A stretch of 64,000 nucleotides of DNA, from contig NZ_JACC01000014.1 of NCBI RefSeq assembly GCF_000520955.1, forward strand, positions 89,925 to 153,924, written 5' to 3'. Shown here piece by piece: positions 29,885-39,199 of the stretch; within the stretch, counting starts at the first letter, position 1; every line of letters starts with the position of its first letter. The notes under the pieces were generated by a model. It did not search any database. It worked only from the letters and a program-made list of their open reading frames with translations, and was not told the DNA's origin. Source of the stretch: Aquimarina pacifica. Its GTDB lineage: Bacteria; Bacteroidota; Bacteroidia; Flavobacteriales; Flavobacteriaceae. The position numbers and the translations under genes are program-made.

Positions 29885-30240
29885 GATGTAAGGTTTTTCG
29901 AACTACTTTTTTTGAACTGTGTTTTCAAATTATTTTACAAGTGAGGCTTAGTTGGCCTAGAAATGCTTCTGCCGGTAAACAAAATAAATACCCGCTCTAT
30001 TTTAAGTAGATTTTTGTGTGTAGGTTTTAAATAAATTAATCACTGGAACCGCTTCAAAATTATTAAAACTATAGCTTACTTTTTTGACTTTTCGATGAAG
30101 TACCTGAAAAAGGATTGTAGTTGAATACGAAAACATTTGAGGAAGTGAAAAAGAGAACGGGAAGTAGGATAATCCTTATTATTTCATAGTATTCATTAGA
30201 TATATTACGTCAATTTACTTGTTAAAATCGGCGCAAAAGA
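29885..30240. other. Intergenic region with no recognised element
   Basis: About 356 AT-rich bases between two minus-strand genes. It should contain the promoter of the M23 peptidase gene, but I see no hairpin, repeat, RNA gene or reading frame that I would support. Confidence 0.5.
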
Positions 30241-30705
30241 TCAATTTTTGCGAGATAGGTGATGCATAATCTTCATTTCAACATAAACAAGAATGCTTAT
30301 TATAACAATTTCCAGAAAAAAATAAGTCCATCCTAACGCTGTTATTTTTTTATAGTGATACATAAGTAAACCAATTGATACAAAACAGTAGGTTAGATTC
30401 GCCCAGATGATAATTTTTAAGAAAAACTGATGATTCTTTTTAATTTGGTTATAGCAATTGAAATCATATATGGCAAAGACACAGGGGATCACTGCTAAAA
30501 TGTAGAGAGTCTCGGCGGGCATTCCGAAGAGCGACTCATATATTGCGATAGCGACTAATAAAAAAGCTGATAAAATTGCTCCCAAACCATCTATAAGAAA
30601 TATTTTTTTTGGATTGAGAGCAATTTTATATGTGATTTTGTTGAGGATCAATACTTGATTAAATAGATTTAATTTTATCTGATATCTCCAAAATAGTATC
30701 GGCAC
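30241..30705 (-). CDS. Small multipass membrane protein
   Basis: Unrecognised membrane protein of up to 154 residues with four hydrophobic helices (about 33-55, 62-82, 95-118 and 122-145). The ATG start overlaps the end of the beta-glucosidase gene by 47 bases; a TTG near 30651 would begin just after that gene's stop and is a reasonable alternative. It probably belongs to the same transcript as the GH1 and GPH genes. Function unknown. Confidence 0.65.
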   Translation of the reverse strand: MPILFWRYQIKLNLFNQVLILNKITYKIALNPKKIFLIDGLGAILSAFLLVAIAIYESLFGMPAETLYILAVIPCVFAIYDFNCYNQIKKNHQFFLKIIIWANLTYCFVSIGLLMYHYKKITALGWTYFFLEIVIISILVYVEMKIMHHLSRKN

Positions 30706-32074
30706 TGTTATTTTTTATGGCTTCTTTAAGCCAGAGTGCAGAGTTTTTTGGTGTTCGTACTAAAGTATCAAAATCTACATAATGTAAGCCAAAACGCTTA
30801 TCATATCCAGAAGCCCACTCAAAATTATCCATAAAAGACCATGCAAAATATCCTTTTAGCTTGACTCCTTCTTCTATAGCTTGTTGGCAGGCTTGCAAAT
30901 ATCCTTTGTAAAAGTCTAAGCGCTCTTGGTCATCAACTTTTCCGTCCACAAGCTCATCAGGATATGCACATCCATTTTCGGTAATATAGATATCAGGATG
31001 ATCATATCGTTGATCTATCCACTCAAGCATTTTTTTACAACCCCAAGGCACTACGGCCCAATTCATCAAGGTGAGTTTCCAGTTTTCGTCCAAAGATAAA
31101 TCTACATCTTGATCTTCAGAAATACCGCCATTTCCATACACACTGCGTTCTTTTGCCGTTCCATCATCATGAGCAGCATACATGGTTGTATAATGATTCA
31201 GTCCAAAAAAATCAGAAGTTCCTTTGATCATTTTTTGTTCTTTGGCAGAAAAAGTAGGTAATCTATCTCCTAGTCTTTTTTTCATCACCTCAGGATAATC
31301 ACCTTTGTAGATTGGATCTGCGAACCAAGCTAGAAAAAACTGAAGCGCTCTTTCTGCAGCTTCCTTATCTTGTTCGCTATTTGTTAGCGGTTCTCGCCAA
31401 TCACAATTATTAGTAATTCCTATCTGTCCTTTTTGATGACTATATTTTTCTCTGTATACATGTACTGCTTTGGCATGTGCTAAAATTAATTGATGTCCGG
31501 CCAAATATGGTTCGGATGTAGATACTCTACCCGGAGCAAAAACTCCTTGTCCGTATCCTAGAATAGCCACTACCCAAGGTTCATTTAAGGTAATCCAGTT
31601 TTTTACACGATCCCCAAAACGCTCAAAACATAGATCGGCATACGCTGCAAAATGGTCGGAGATAGTCTCCCCAAGCCAACCATCATCCTCTAACTGTAGC
31701 GCTAATGGTAAATCCCAATGATATAATGTTACCCACGGAACAATATCTACTTTTATTAGTTCATCAATAAGATCAGAATAAAACTGAATACCTTCTTCGT
31801 TAACAGTTCCTTTTCCTGTAGGAAATATTCTTGCCCAAGCAATTGAAAAACGATAGGCTTTTACTCCCATATTTTTCATTAACTGGATATCTTCTTTAAA
31901 TTTATGGTAATGATCACAGGCAATTTCTCCTGTTTCTCCTCTGTGTGTTTTTCCGGGAATACCTGAAAAAGCATCCCAAATAGAAGGTCCTTTGCCATCT
32001 ATTGCGGCTGCACCTTCAATTTGATATGATGAAGTGGCCGTGCCCCATATAAAGTCATCTGGAAATGTATTCAT
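30659..32074 (-). CDS. GH1 beta-glucosidase
   Basis: Cytoplasmic glycoside hydrolase family 1 enzyme of 471 residues that cleaves beta-linked glucosides or galactosides by a retaining mechanism. It opens with FPDDFIWGTATSSYQIEG, the family start. The acid/base Glu165 lies in TLNEPW, and the nucleophile Glu366 in ITENGCAY; both catalytic residues are present. No signal peptide is visible. The upstream gene, 43 bases away, is a GPH-family sugar symporter, which supports import of a short beta-glucoside followed by intracellular cleavage. Confidence 0.95.
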   Translation of the reverse strand: MNTFPDDFIWGTATSSYQIEGAAAIDGKGPSIWDAFSGIPGKTHRGETGEIACDHYHKFKEDIQLMKNMGVKAYRFSIAWARIFPTGKGTVNEEGIQFYSDLIDELIKVDIVPWVTLYHWDLPLALQLEDDGWLGETISDHFAAYADLCFERFGDRVKNWITLNEPWVVAILGYGQGVFAPGRVSTSEPYLAGHQLILAHAKAVHVYREKYSHQKGQIGITNNCDWREPLTNSEQDKEAAERALQFFLAWFADPIYKGDYPEVMKKRLGDRLPTFSAKEQKMIKGTSDFFGLNHYTTMYAAHDDGTAKERSVYGNGGISEDQDVDLSLDENWKLTLMNWAVVPWGCKKMLEWIDQRYDHPDIYITENGCAYPDELVDGKVDDQERLDFYKGYLQACQQAIEEGVKLKGYFAWSFMDNFEWASGYDKRFGLHYVDFDTLVRTPKNSALWLKEAIKNNSADTILEISDKIKSI

Positions 32075-32117
32075 ACTAAAATTATATACTGTTTTTAATA
32101 TGTAGCTTAATATTGCA

Positions 32118-33722
32118 CTACTCTGTAATTCTTCTTTTATTTAGGTCCGAGGTGATTTCTTCCATTTTTTCGGTTGTCAATGGGTAAAGTAACATAATTA
32201 CTGCAGCAATAATAGTAACGATAGATGGAATCCAACTCATAAGCATTTTCATCCCAGGAATTGCCCCTTGAATGGCAGATGTATCTTGTCCATTATAATG
32301 AAATGCCCCTAGAACTAATCCAATAATGGCTCCAGCGATACCACCACCAAATTTTGTTGCAAAAGAACCTGCTGAATATATTAGTCCTGTAGCTCTACGC
32401 CCATTTTTCCATTCTGAGTAATCCGCGGCGTCTCCCAACATTACAAAAAATAGCGTAGGGAATATGGCTGAAGCAAATTCTGAGATAATACCAATTGTAA
32501 AAATAGCTCCAATATCGTCTTGATTGCAAAAAATCAGTAGTGCGTTTACGGCTCCAGAAAAAACTAATGCGTAAATAAATAAATTACGTTTTCCGAATTT
32601 TTTACTCAAAGGAGCGGTAATAAATGCACCAGCAATAGAGGCAAGCATTAAACCAACCAGATAAGAAGCTGATAATAATTGATCATTGAGATAATGAGTG
32701 AAATATATGATTACAATTCCTTGCTTGATAGAATTATAAATATTAAATAAAAGACCAATAATTAACAAAATAACCCAAGGAGTATTTTTTATTAAATCTT
32801 TGAAGTCTCGACCTAAATTACTTTTTTGATCTTTAGGAGGTTTAACTCTTTCTTTAGTAAAATAAAAGGTCAGTAACATTAATAAAGCCAGTAATGCAGA
32901 CATTACGTACATAGATTTACTATATCCCTGTTTTTGATCAATAATGGATATATTATCACTAGAAATATCTTTCTCTCCTGTTACTATAAATGCATAAGTC
33001 TCTCCTTTTTGCATGGTAAAACTTTTACCATTAGTCGGTTCGTTTTCATCATTACTTTTATCAATATCGTCCCATACAAAGGTGGCGATACCATCTTCGG
33101 TTTTTATATTTACATGTTCTACATCTTTAGATGCAGTAACTGTTACGTTAAATGTATCTTCTTTTAGCTGAGATACTTTAATAGTTGGTTCAACATTTCC
33201 GAAATAAGCGACTAGAAACAACAATGCTCCTTGTACCAGCATTCCTCCTGCAAATGCACCAGCCATCCTAAAAGATCCAATGCTTGTTCGTTCTTTATCG
33301 TTACCGGTCATAACAGCCATAAGAGCACCATACGGGATATTATTAGCTGTATATAATAAGGTGAAAAATATATAGGTAATATAGGCGTATACTATTTTAC
33401 CATTGTCTCCTAATTCTGGGCTTGTGAATAATAAGGAAAGAATGACTCCTAACGGAATTGCAGTCCATAAAATCCAGGGGCGAAATTTTCCGTATTTAGA
33501 GTTAGTGCGATCACCGATAACCCCCATTAATACATCACTAATACCATCACTAAACCTAGCTACCAAAAACAAAACGCCGACGGTAACTGGACTCAGACCA
33601 AAAACATCGGTGTAAAAAATAAACAAAAAGGTAGCGACACCTCTCCAGGCAATATTTGCTGCACCATCTCCCAATGCATAACCAATTTTTTCTTTTAAAG
33701 GGACTTTATTGTTTATTTCCAT
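32118..33722 (-). CDS. GPH-family sugar:cation symporter with large loop insert
   Basis: Inner-membrane transporter of 534 residues from the glycoside-pentoside-hexuronide (MFS) family. The N-terminal KEKIGYALGDGAANIAW and the DRTNSKYGKFRPWILW loop (about 71-86) are diagnostic. About twelve membrane segments are visible. Between the fifth and sixth (about 174-268) there is an unusual polar insert of some 95 residues rich in Thr, Lys, Asp and Glu, predicted to face the periplasm. The gene leads the GH1 operon, so the substrate is probably a beta-glucoside; the coupling ion is not determined. Confidence 0.93.
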   Translation of the reverse strand: MEINNKVPLKEKIGYALGDGAANIAWRGVATFLFIFYTDVFGLSPVTVGVLFLVARFSDGISDVLMGVIGDRTNSKYGKFRPWILWTAIPLGVILSLLFTSPELGDNGKIVYAYITYIFFTLLYTANNIPYGALMAVMTGNDKERTSIGSFRMAGAFAGGMLVQGALLFLVAYFGNVEPTIKVSQLKEDTFNVTVTASKDVEHVNIKTEDGIATFVWDDIDKSNDENEPTNGKSFTMQKGETYAFIVTGEKDISSDNISIIDQKQGYSKSMYVMSALLALLMLLTFYFTKERVKPPKDQKSNLGRDFKDLIKNTPWVILLIIGLLFNIYNSIKQGIVIIYFTHYLNDQLLSASYLVGLMLASIAGAFITAPLSKKFGKRNLFIYALVFSGAVNALLIFCNQDDIGAIFTIGIISEFASAIFPTLFFVMLGDAADYSEWKNGRRATGLIYSAGSFATKFGGGIAGAIIGLVLGAFHYNGQDTSAIQGAIPGMKMLMSWIPSIVTIIAAVIMLLYPLTTEKMEEITSDLNKRRITE

Positions 33723-33784
33723 CTATGGGTGTGGTGTTTTATGTTTATCTGTATTCGTACAAATTCAACTTTTATTGATAAATA

Positions 33785-33869
33785 ATGAGTTTACTGTAAA
33801 AGAATACTTTTTATTCTGTTTCTACATTCAGGATAAATAGCAGTTGGTAATCTTATACAGTAAACTCAT
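33785..33869. promoter_or_regulatory. Paired inverted repeats upstream of the GH1/GPH operon
   Basis: Two copies of a 19-base motif beginning ATGAGTTTACTGTA, 18 of 19 identical, lie in opposite orientation at 33785-33803 and 33851-33869. They are 60-150 bases ahead of the symporter start. They could be operators for a dimeric regulator, or arms of a large hairpin ending the upstream gene. Confidence 0.5.
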
Positions 33870-33988
33870 ATAATCAATTGGTACAATATTACTCGTATGT
33901 GTAGAAGAAGAGTAAATAAAAGCAGATGTATAGACAAAATGAATCGGTACTTTTTTGTTTCTTAAAAAAAATGGTTGAAAAGGATTTT

Positions 33989-35074
33989 TTATTTTTCTTG
34001 ATTCTTAATTGCTCTTCTGTGAGTTTGGTTAAGATATTGTTGTGCAATTCTATTCTCAGGATTTTGGTCAAAAGTGTAGAGCACAATAAGAAATATCCAT
34101 TCTAGAGGTTTCATTAAAACATATACGATGTCGGCGATGATCTTCGAATTAAATATGCCATAATACCGATGTATAAAATCCCCGACTTTATTGTAGTTTT
34201 GTCTTATAAAACGATGTGTTTTAGGTGTTTTTTGCTCAATTAGTTCTTCGAAGGCATTTGCAATCAAAAGTTGTCTGTTACAAATTATTGGGTTACCTTT
34301 TCTTTCTCCTGCACGTTGTGGCTTTACGATAGCACGATGTCCATTTGCAGCCACAGAGCATAAGAAGTGCCCTCCACATTGTACATTGTCGCACAGATAA
34401 TCAAGTTGCGAAAACCCATGCTTATAGGTGTCCGTAAAAACGCGAATTACTGAGTCAGGTTTTTGACCAAAAATTAAAAGAAAACCAGAAACTAGAACCA
34501 ATATGGGTAAGCATAAAATAAGTAATATTGGGATTTTAAAAATAAGCTTCGAATGTAATATTCGCCATGCAATCTTTTCTATCTTATTAAGCGTTTCTGG
34601 ATCAAAAGAAGTGCTGTAGTCAGCTAGTTTTTGCTGGTTTTTGATAAGTTCAAAAATAAAAAATAGGACGACAGGTAGATTGCCAAATAACCAAAATGGT
34701 GACTTAACCTGGATAGAGATCATGATGTTGAGAATAATTCCGCCTAGCAAAATAGTATTAATCAAGGTTTCTATTACGGGACTACTAATATGTTTTTTTA
34801 GTGTGGATAAAAAATAGGCGAGAATACAAATGATAATGATAGTATATATGGTTATTTTATGCTCAGGTGCGAAGGTGGCGCTATCTGAACAGCAATCATT
34901 TGCGGACTCATCAATAACAATTAAGTAAAAAAGTGGCAATCCTATTAGGACAAGTATTTCTAAGATTCTATTAAAAATGCGATGATATATTCTTTTTCCT
35001 GTAATCAGAAACCTTATAAAATCAATTGAGACCAGAAATGAAGGTAGTCCAAAAACCAGTGTTATTAGCGCCAT
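33989..35074 (-). CDS. DUF6688-like membrane protein
   Basis: Integral membrane protein of 361 residues. There are six or so hydrophobic segments in the first 220 residues, then a Cys/His-rich soluble region (DNVQCGGHFLCSVAANGH, about 230-250) followed by VKPQRAGERKGNPI and a helical tail. The mixture resembles DUF6688, known in Bacteroidota and without assigned function; this call is by memory of the motif only. The Cys-Gly-Gly-His segment could bind metal. It stands alone between the GPH operon and the DJ-1 gene. Confidence 0.65.
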   Translation of the reverse strand: MALITLVFGLPSFLVSIDFIRFLITGKRIYHRIFNRILEILVLIGLPLFYLIVIDESANDCCSDSATFAPEHKITIYTIIIICILAYFLSTLKKHISSPVIETLINTILLGGIILNIMISIQVKSPFWLFGNLPVVLFFIFELIKNQQKLADYSTSFDPETLNKIEKIAWRILHSKLIFKIPILLILCLPILVLVSGFLLIFGQKPDSVIRVFTDTYKHGFSQLDYLCDNVQCGGHFLCSVAANGHRAIVKPQRAGERKGNPIICNRQLLIANAFEELIEQKTPKTHRFIRQNYNKVGDFIHRYYGIFNSKIIADIVYVLMKPLEWIFLIVLYTFDQNPENRIAQQYLNQTHRRAIKNQEK

Positions 35075-35174
35075 TAATTAATTATTTTTATCATCAATAC
35101 TATTGTTCAAGAAATATATAGATTTACTTTATGAATGATGTATATACTTACAGAGATTTTGTTTTCTTCTACAT

Positions 35175-35768
35175 TTATTTTATCTCTATATCATATTCCA
35201 TTTTTTTTGCTGTAGATTTTGCAATCTCTACGCCATATAGGTTTTTTATAATATAAAAAGACATGTTAATTCCTGCAGAAATCCCTCCCGAGGTTATAAT
35301 CTCTTGTTCATCTACATATTTTACATTTCTAATAACATGAACCAATGGATATTCTGTTTCTAATCTATCCAAATCCATCCAATGCGTAGTAGCTTTTTTG
35401 TGATTTAATAATCCACATTCTGCCAATAGTAATGCTCCGGTACAGACAGATGTTGTTAATTGCGTTTTCTGATGTTGGTTCTTTATCCAGTCGAGCAGTA
35501 GAGAATTCTTGATTTCAATTTCTTCTGCACCATATCCCCCAGGAACGATTAAGATATCAATATCTGGATTATCGGCAAACGATGAATTAGGGGAGATTTT
35601 TAGTCCATTTCTTGCTGAAATGATTTCGGGGAATTGACCAATAGTAATTACTTCAAATAGTTTTTTATTGTCTTTTTCGGCTAATGAAAAAACTTCAAAT
35701 GGTCCTGCAAAATCCAGAACCTCTACTTCGTTAAAGACTAGAATACCAACCCGCAATTTCTTGTGCAT
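35175..35768 (-). CDS. DJ-1/PfpI-family protein
   Basis: Class I glutamine-amidotransferase-like protein of 197 residues. The nucleophile elbow holds Cys in TSVCTGALLLAECGLL (about 109-124), followed by ATTHWMDLDRL, typical of the AraC-type/GATase-like branch of DJ-1/PfpI. The N-terminal VGILVFNEVEVLDFAGPFEVF is the family start. Members include isonitrile hydratases, glyoxalases and domains of regulators; none can be picked. It lies four bases after a lipoprotein gene and is probably co-transcribed. Confidence 0.88.
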   Translation of the reverse strand: MHKKLRVGILVFNEVEVLDFAGPFEVFSLAEKDNKKLFEVITIGQFPEIISARNGLKISPNSSFADNPDIDILIVPGGYGAEEIEIKNSLLLDWIKNQHQKTQLTTSVCTGALLLAECGLLNHKKATTHWMDLDRLETEYPLVHVIRNVKYVDEQEIITSGGISAGINMSFYIIKNLYGVEIAKSTAKKMEYDIEIK

Positions 35769-35772
35769 ATTA

Positions 35773-36288
35773 CTAAAAATTAATCATTTTAATCTCTTTT
35801 GATTCTCCTTCAGAAAGAGTTACTTGCTGCATGATGCCGCCTCCTGTTTGATCCCACAACATAAATGCAATTACATAGTAACTACCTGCTGGTAGGTTAT
35901 TAAATTCAAACTCTCCATTTTTATTGCACATGGTCTTCATAGTATCATGAAATTCTTCGGGATCAGGAGTAAATTTTGGGATTCCGTCTTCAACATGAAC
36001 ATATCCAGAACTTTTGCTTTGGTAGATATGGTTTAGTCTTTCTTGAGTATACCCACAATTAGGTAACAATTCTATTCTAAACTCATCACCAAAACGGATA
36101 TCTCCACTTTTTGATTTGAATTTAGCAATTCCTTTTATGCTGCCATTTCCGTTAGACTTGAACCATTGTATTTCTTCAGTATCGAATTGGTTTATGATCT
36201 TAATGGGTTGGTCATTTTTATTTTTTTGATGTTGTGAGCAACCAATCAATAAAAGTCCTATTATGAGTACTGATATTTTATAGTTCAT
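35773..36288 (-). CDS. Lipoprotein with carboxypeptidase-regulatory-like domain
   Basis: Predicted lipoprotein of 171 residues. The signal ends in a lipobox Cys (LIGCSQH). Residues about 45-170 look like a beta-sandwich; GEFEFNNLPAGSYYVIAFMLWD near 123-145 is the typical strand pair of a carboxypeptidase-regulatory-like or SpaA-like fold. The domain is probably structural or ligand-binding. It is upstream of and probably co-transcribed with the DJ-1/PfpI gene. Confidence 0.75.
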   Translation of the reverse strand: MNYKISVLIIGLLLIGCSQHQKNKNDQPIKIINQFDTEEIQWFKSNGNGSIKGIAKFKSKSGDIRFGDEFRIELLPNCGYTQERLNHIYQSKSSGYVHVEDGIPKFTPDPEEFHDTMKTMCNKNGEFEFNNLPAGSYYVIAFMLWDQTGGGIMQQVTLSEGESKEIKMINF

Positions 36289-36471
36289 TATGTTTTGTTT
36301 TTCTATTATTTATTTTAAAATTTATGAGATAATTTCCTGCAGCCTATGGATATAGAAGCGCAAGGAGTATTTTTTTTTCTAATGTACGATCTTCTTTACA
36401 ATTGATATTACTATTTCTATATTTGTATTACCACTATTTTCTAATACCACTGTTGTATAGCGATATTCGTA

Positions 36472-37344
36472 CTAGATTTTTTGTAATAAAGGATTAAAGG
36501 CTTTCGAAGCTACAATAATCGTATCTCCTATATTAATGGTCTTAATTTCATTTTCTTCAGCGATTATTTTCACGAAATTAGTACCAATCAAAACAGTTAC
36601 CACATAAATTACCTCTTCTTGTTTGATATCAATAACTTCTCCCGAAAACTGAAATTTTCCTGAGACTTGTTTTGTGGTAAATATATCAAGTGGTTTTCCT
36701 TGTTTGTGAATACGCCCTTTATCTAATTGGATAACATTATCAGACATTTTAATGACCTCACTAATCTCATGACTAATAAGTATTGTAGTAAGCTTATATT
36801 TTTTGTGAACACTAAGTATGTAATCTTGTAACTTTATTCTCATACTTTGATCGAGTGCAGATAGTGGTTCATCAAGCAGTAAGATTTCTGGTTTTCGAAC
36901 TAATGCTCTGGCTAAGGCAACTCTTTGTTTTTGCCCTCCGGATAGTTTATCAGGTCTCCTATCTTGCAACTCTGCAAGTTCTATTGTATCTATAAGTTCT
37001 TTAACAATTTGTGTGTCCTGACCCTTCTCTAGTGCATAAATTAGATTTTCTTTTACGGTCATATTAGGGAATAATGTATAGTCCTGAAATACAAAACCAA
37101 TTTTACGCTGTTGCGGTTTCAGGCAAATTCCTTTTTTGGTATTCAGCCATACATTATTACACATAATTATATGTCCTTCGTCTACAGAAAGTAATCCAGA
37201 AATCATTCTTAGGATAGATGTTTTTCCTGCTCCGGATGGACCGTACAAGGTAGTAAATGAACCAGGCACAATATCAATATCAATGTCAAGAATCATAGGG
37301 CCATTGGCAGCCATTAACTTTTTGTTGAGTGCTATGTGTATCAT
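36472..37344 (-). CDS. modC: Molybdate ABC transporter ATP-binding protein ModC
   Basis: ATPase subunit of 290 residues driving molybdate (or tungstate) import. Walker A is GPSGAGKT, the signature LSGGQKQRVALARAL, and Walker B ILLLDEPLSALD. A C-terminal region (about 220-290) with FSGEVIDIKQEEV is likely a TOBE-like domain. The ATG at 37344 overlaps the modB stop (ATGA), the standard arrangement; the longer reading frame from 37434 is rejected because it would run far into modB. It is the last gene of the operon. Confidence 0.93.
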   Translation of the reverse strand: MIHIALNKKLMAANGPMILDIDIDIVPGSFTTLYGPSGAGKTSILRMISGLLSVDEGHIIMCNNVWLNTKKGICLKPQQRKIGFVFQDYTLFPNMTVKENLIYALEKGQDTQIVKELIDTIELAELQDRRPDKLSGGQKQRVALARALVRKPEILLLDEPLSALDQSMRIKLQDYILSVHKKYKLTTILISHEISEVIKMSDNVIQLDKGRIHKQGKPLDIFTTKQVSGKFQFSGEVIDIKQEEVIYVVTVLIGTNFVKIIAEENEIKTINIGDTIIVASKAFNPLLQKI

Positions 37345-38015
37345 TTCCAAAATCGTTTTAGGTACCCTCCGTTTACCAGATATACAACTAATAAGATACC
37401 AAAAGTAATTGCAAACAAGATAATAGAGTACCAATTTGCTGCATTATAATTAAGAGCTTCTACTTCATCGTATATTGCTATAGAAGCAACTTTTGTTTTT
37501 CCTGGCATGTTTCCACCAATCATTAGAACAACTCCGAACTCTCCTATGGTATGAGCAAAGGCAAGAATAATGCCGGTTAATAATGATGGTTTTATGTTAG
37601 GGAGTACCACCTTAAAAAGGGTTTTGATTTTTGATTTACCTAGTACATAAGAAGCTTCTATAAGAGTCGGGTTAAGATTGGTAAAACCTGCCTGAATAGG
37701 ATGCACCATAAAAGGCAAACTATACAGAACAGAAGCAAACACCAGTCCTTTAAATGAAAAGATTAATTGTATACCTAATGTGTCGTGCAACCAACCTCCC
37801 AGTGCGCTTGCTGGACTAAAGGCTACCAGTAAATAAAATCCTAAAACTGTTGGTGGTAATACCAAAGGCATGCTTACCAATGTTTCTAAAATAGGCTTAA
37901 GACGAGACTTAGTATATGCCAACCAATAGGATAGGGGTACCGCTATAATAAGTAACCAAAGTGTGGTCACTAATGCGAGTTTGAATGTAAGTAATAAAGG
38001 TTGCCAGTCGATCAT
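37341..38015 (-). CDS. modB: Molybdate ABC transporter permease ModB
   Basis: Inner-membrane permease of 224 residues with about five to six helices. The EAA-type coupling loop is YVLGKSKIKTLFKVVLPNIKPSL (about 143-165), and PLVLPPTVLGFYLL is a ModB hallmark. It overlaps modC by four bases and follows the TOBE-protein gene by one base, so translation is tightly coupled. It forms the channel through which ModA delivers molybdate. Confidence 0.94.
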   Translation of the reverse strand: MIDWQPLLLTFKLALVTTLWLLIIAVPLSYWLAYTKSRLKPILETLVSMPLVLPPTVLGFYLLVAFSPASALGGWLHDTLGIQLIFSFKGLVFASVLYSLPFMVHPIQAGFTNLNPTLIEASYVLGKSKIKTLFKVVLPNIKPSLLTGIILAFAHTIGEFGVVLMIGGNMPGKTKVASIAIYDEVEALNYNAANWYSIILFAITFGILLVVYLVNGGYLKRFWK

Positions 38016-38016
38016 C

Positions 38017-38421
38017 TTATGAGTGTGATACCATTATTTCTGTTGTTTTGACCATTGCCACGATGGGGTCCCCAATTTTTAATTGCAATAAATTTATTGC
38101 TTTAGACGTCAATAAGGCTGTTATGTTTCCGAGATTTGTAGCCAGAACAAGTTTGCTAAGCAGTATTCCTTTCTCTATTTCGAGAATAGTACCTTGGGCC
38201 TTGTTATGAATACTAATGTTGAGGTCTAGATCTGTACTAATGGACACTTCTGTTTCTTTAAACATTAGTGTAATCTCTTTTCCTTGACATAAATATGATG
38301 CGGTATCAGGAGTCTCAATTACAATAGTCGTCCAAAAAACATCTTCATGAACGCATACTTGCACCAAGGATAAACTCCCATGAGTTTGTATAGTACTAAT
38401 ATGTCCTCTCAAGGTATTCAT
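38017..38421 (-). CDS. TOBE/Mop-domain protein in the molybdate operon
   Basis: Small protein of 134 residues with one clear C-terminal TOBE/Mop-like repeat (NKAQGTILEIEKGILLSKLVL, then ALLTSKAINLLQLKIGDPIVAMVKTTEIMV, about 70-134). The N-terminal half resembles a degenerate repeat. Mop domains bind molybdate in the cytoplasm for storage or regulation. Lying between modA and modB, it may be a molybdate sensor or carrier, but it has no DNA-binding domain like ModE. Confidence 0.8.
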   Translation of the reverse strand: MNTLRGHISTIQTHGSLSLVQVCVHEDVFWTTIVIETPDTASYLCQGKEITLMFKETEVSISTDLDLNISIHNKAQGTILEIEKGILLSKLVLATNLGNITALLTSKAINLLQLKIGDPIVAMVKTTEIMVSHS

Positions 38422-38433
38422 GAATTATTTTCT

Positions 38434-39192
38434 TTATATCTGATACCCAAAATCCCTAAGAATTTTACGTGCTACTTCTGAGTTCATAAAATTATAAAAC
38501 TTTTCTGCATCTTTTGGTTGATTTTTAGCTTGTTTTAGAATTACAATTCCTTGTGCAATCGGAGTATAGTCATCGCTATTTAGGTCAATCCAAGTTCCTC
38601 TGTCTCTCATTTGAGGAGATAAAACTACGGATTTTGAGGTAAAGCCAATTTCTGCGGATTGAGAAACAATAAACTGATTTGTTTGTGAGATACTTTCGCC
38701 ATAAACGATTTTATTTTTTACTAAAGGGTAAATATCATGTTTTCTCAAAATTTCTAGTGCAGCATTTCCATAAGGAGCCATTTTGGGGTTCGCAAGTGCA
38801 ATATGTTGTATTCTGGGATTAGTAAGGAGTGCAACAGAAGGCTCTATGTCATTGACCATAGACCATAATACCAAAGTCCCATAGGCATAGATTTTGGGTT
38901 TTTGGTTGCTAAATCCTGAGGTAAACAATTCTGTTGGGTAGCTCATATCGGCAGATACGAATACGTCATAAGGAGCCCCTGCTTTTATTTGAGCAGTGAG
39001 TTTACCAGAAGATGCAGTAATTAATTCACAGGCAATTCCTGTCTGTTCTGTAAAAGCTTGCGATAATGCTTGGATAGTAAATTGCATATTTGCCGCTACA
39101 GCAATAGTTAGTCTTTTATCGTGCTTTTGATTACAGGATAGAAGGATAGTAATACATATCAAATAAAAAGGTACAAGCTTTATTTTCATCAT
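38434..39192 (-). CDS. modA: Molybdate-binding periplasmic protein ModA
   Basis: Substrate-binding protein of 252 residues, here a lipoprotein with Cys in LLSCNQK. The ModA family start (LTIAVAANMQFTIQALSQAF) and SSGKLTAQIKAGAPYDVFVSADMSYP (about 60-88) are clear. It captures molybdate outside the inner membrane for ModBC. The upstream GNAT gene ends seven bases away, so the five genes from GNAT to modC are probably one transcript. Confidence 0.94.
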   Translation of the reverse strand: MMKIKLVPFYLICITILLSCNQKHDKRLTIAVAANMQFTIQALSQAFTEQTGIACELITASSGKLTAQIKAGAPYDVFVSADMSYPTELFTSGFSNQKPKIYAYGTLVLWSMVNDIEPSVALLTNPRIQHIALANPKMAPYGNAALEILRKHDIYPLVKNKIVYGESISQTNQFIVSQSAEIGFTSKSVVLSPQMRDRGTWIDLNSDDYTPIAQGIVILKQAKNQPKDAEKFYNFMNSEVARKILRDFGYQI

Positions 39193-39199
39193 ATTGCTT

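Noticed and set aside
37345..37434. Upstream extension of modC into modB
   Set aside because: The ATG at 37344 overlaps the modB stop in the standard ATGA way; the extension lies in modB coding sequence in another frame.
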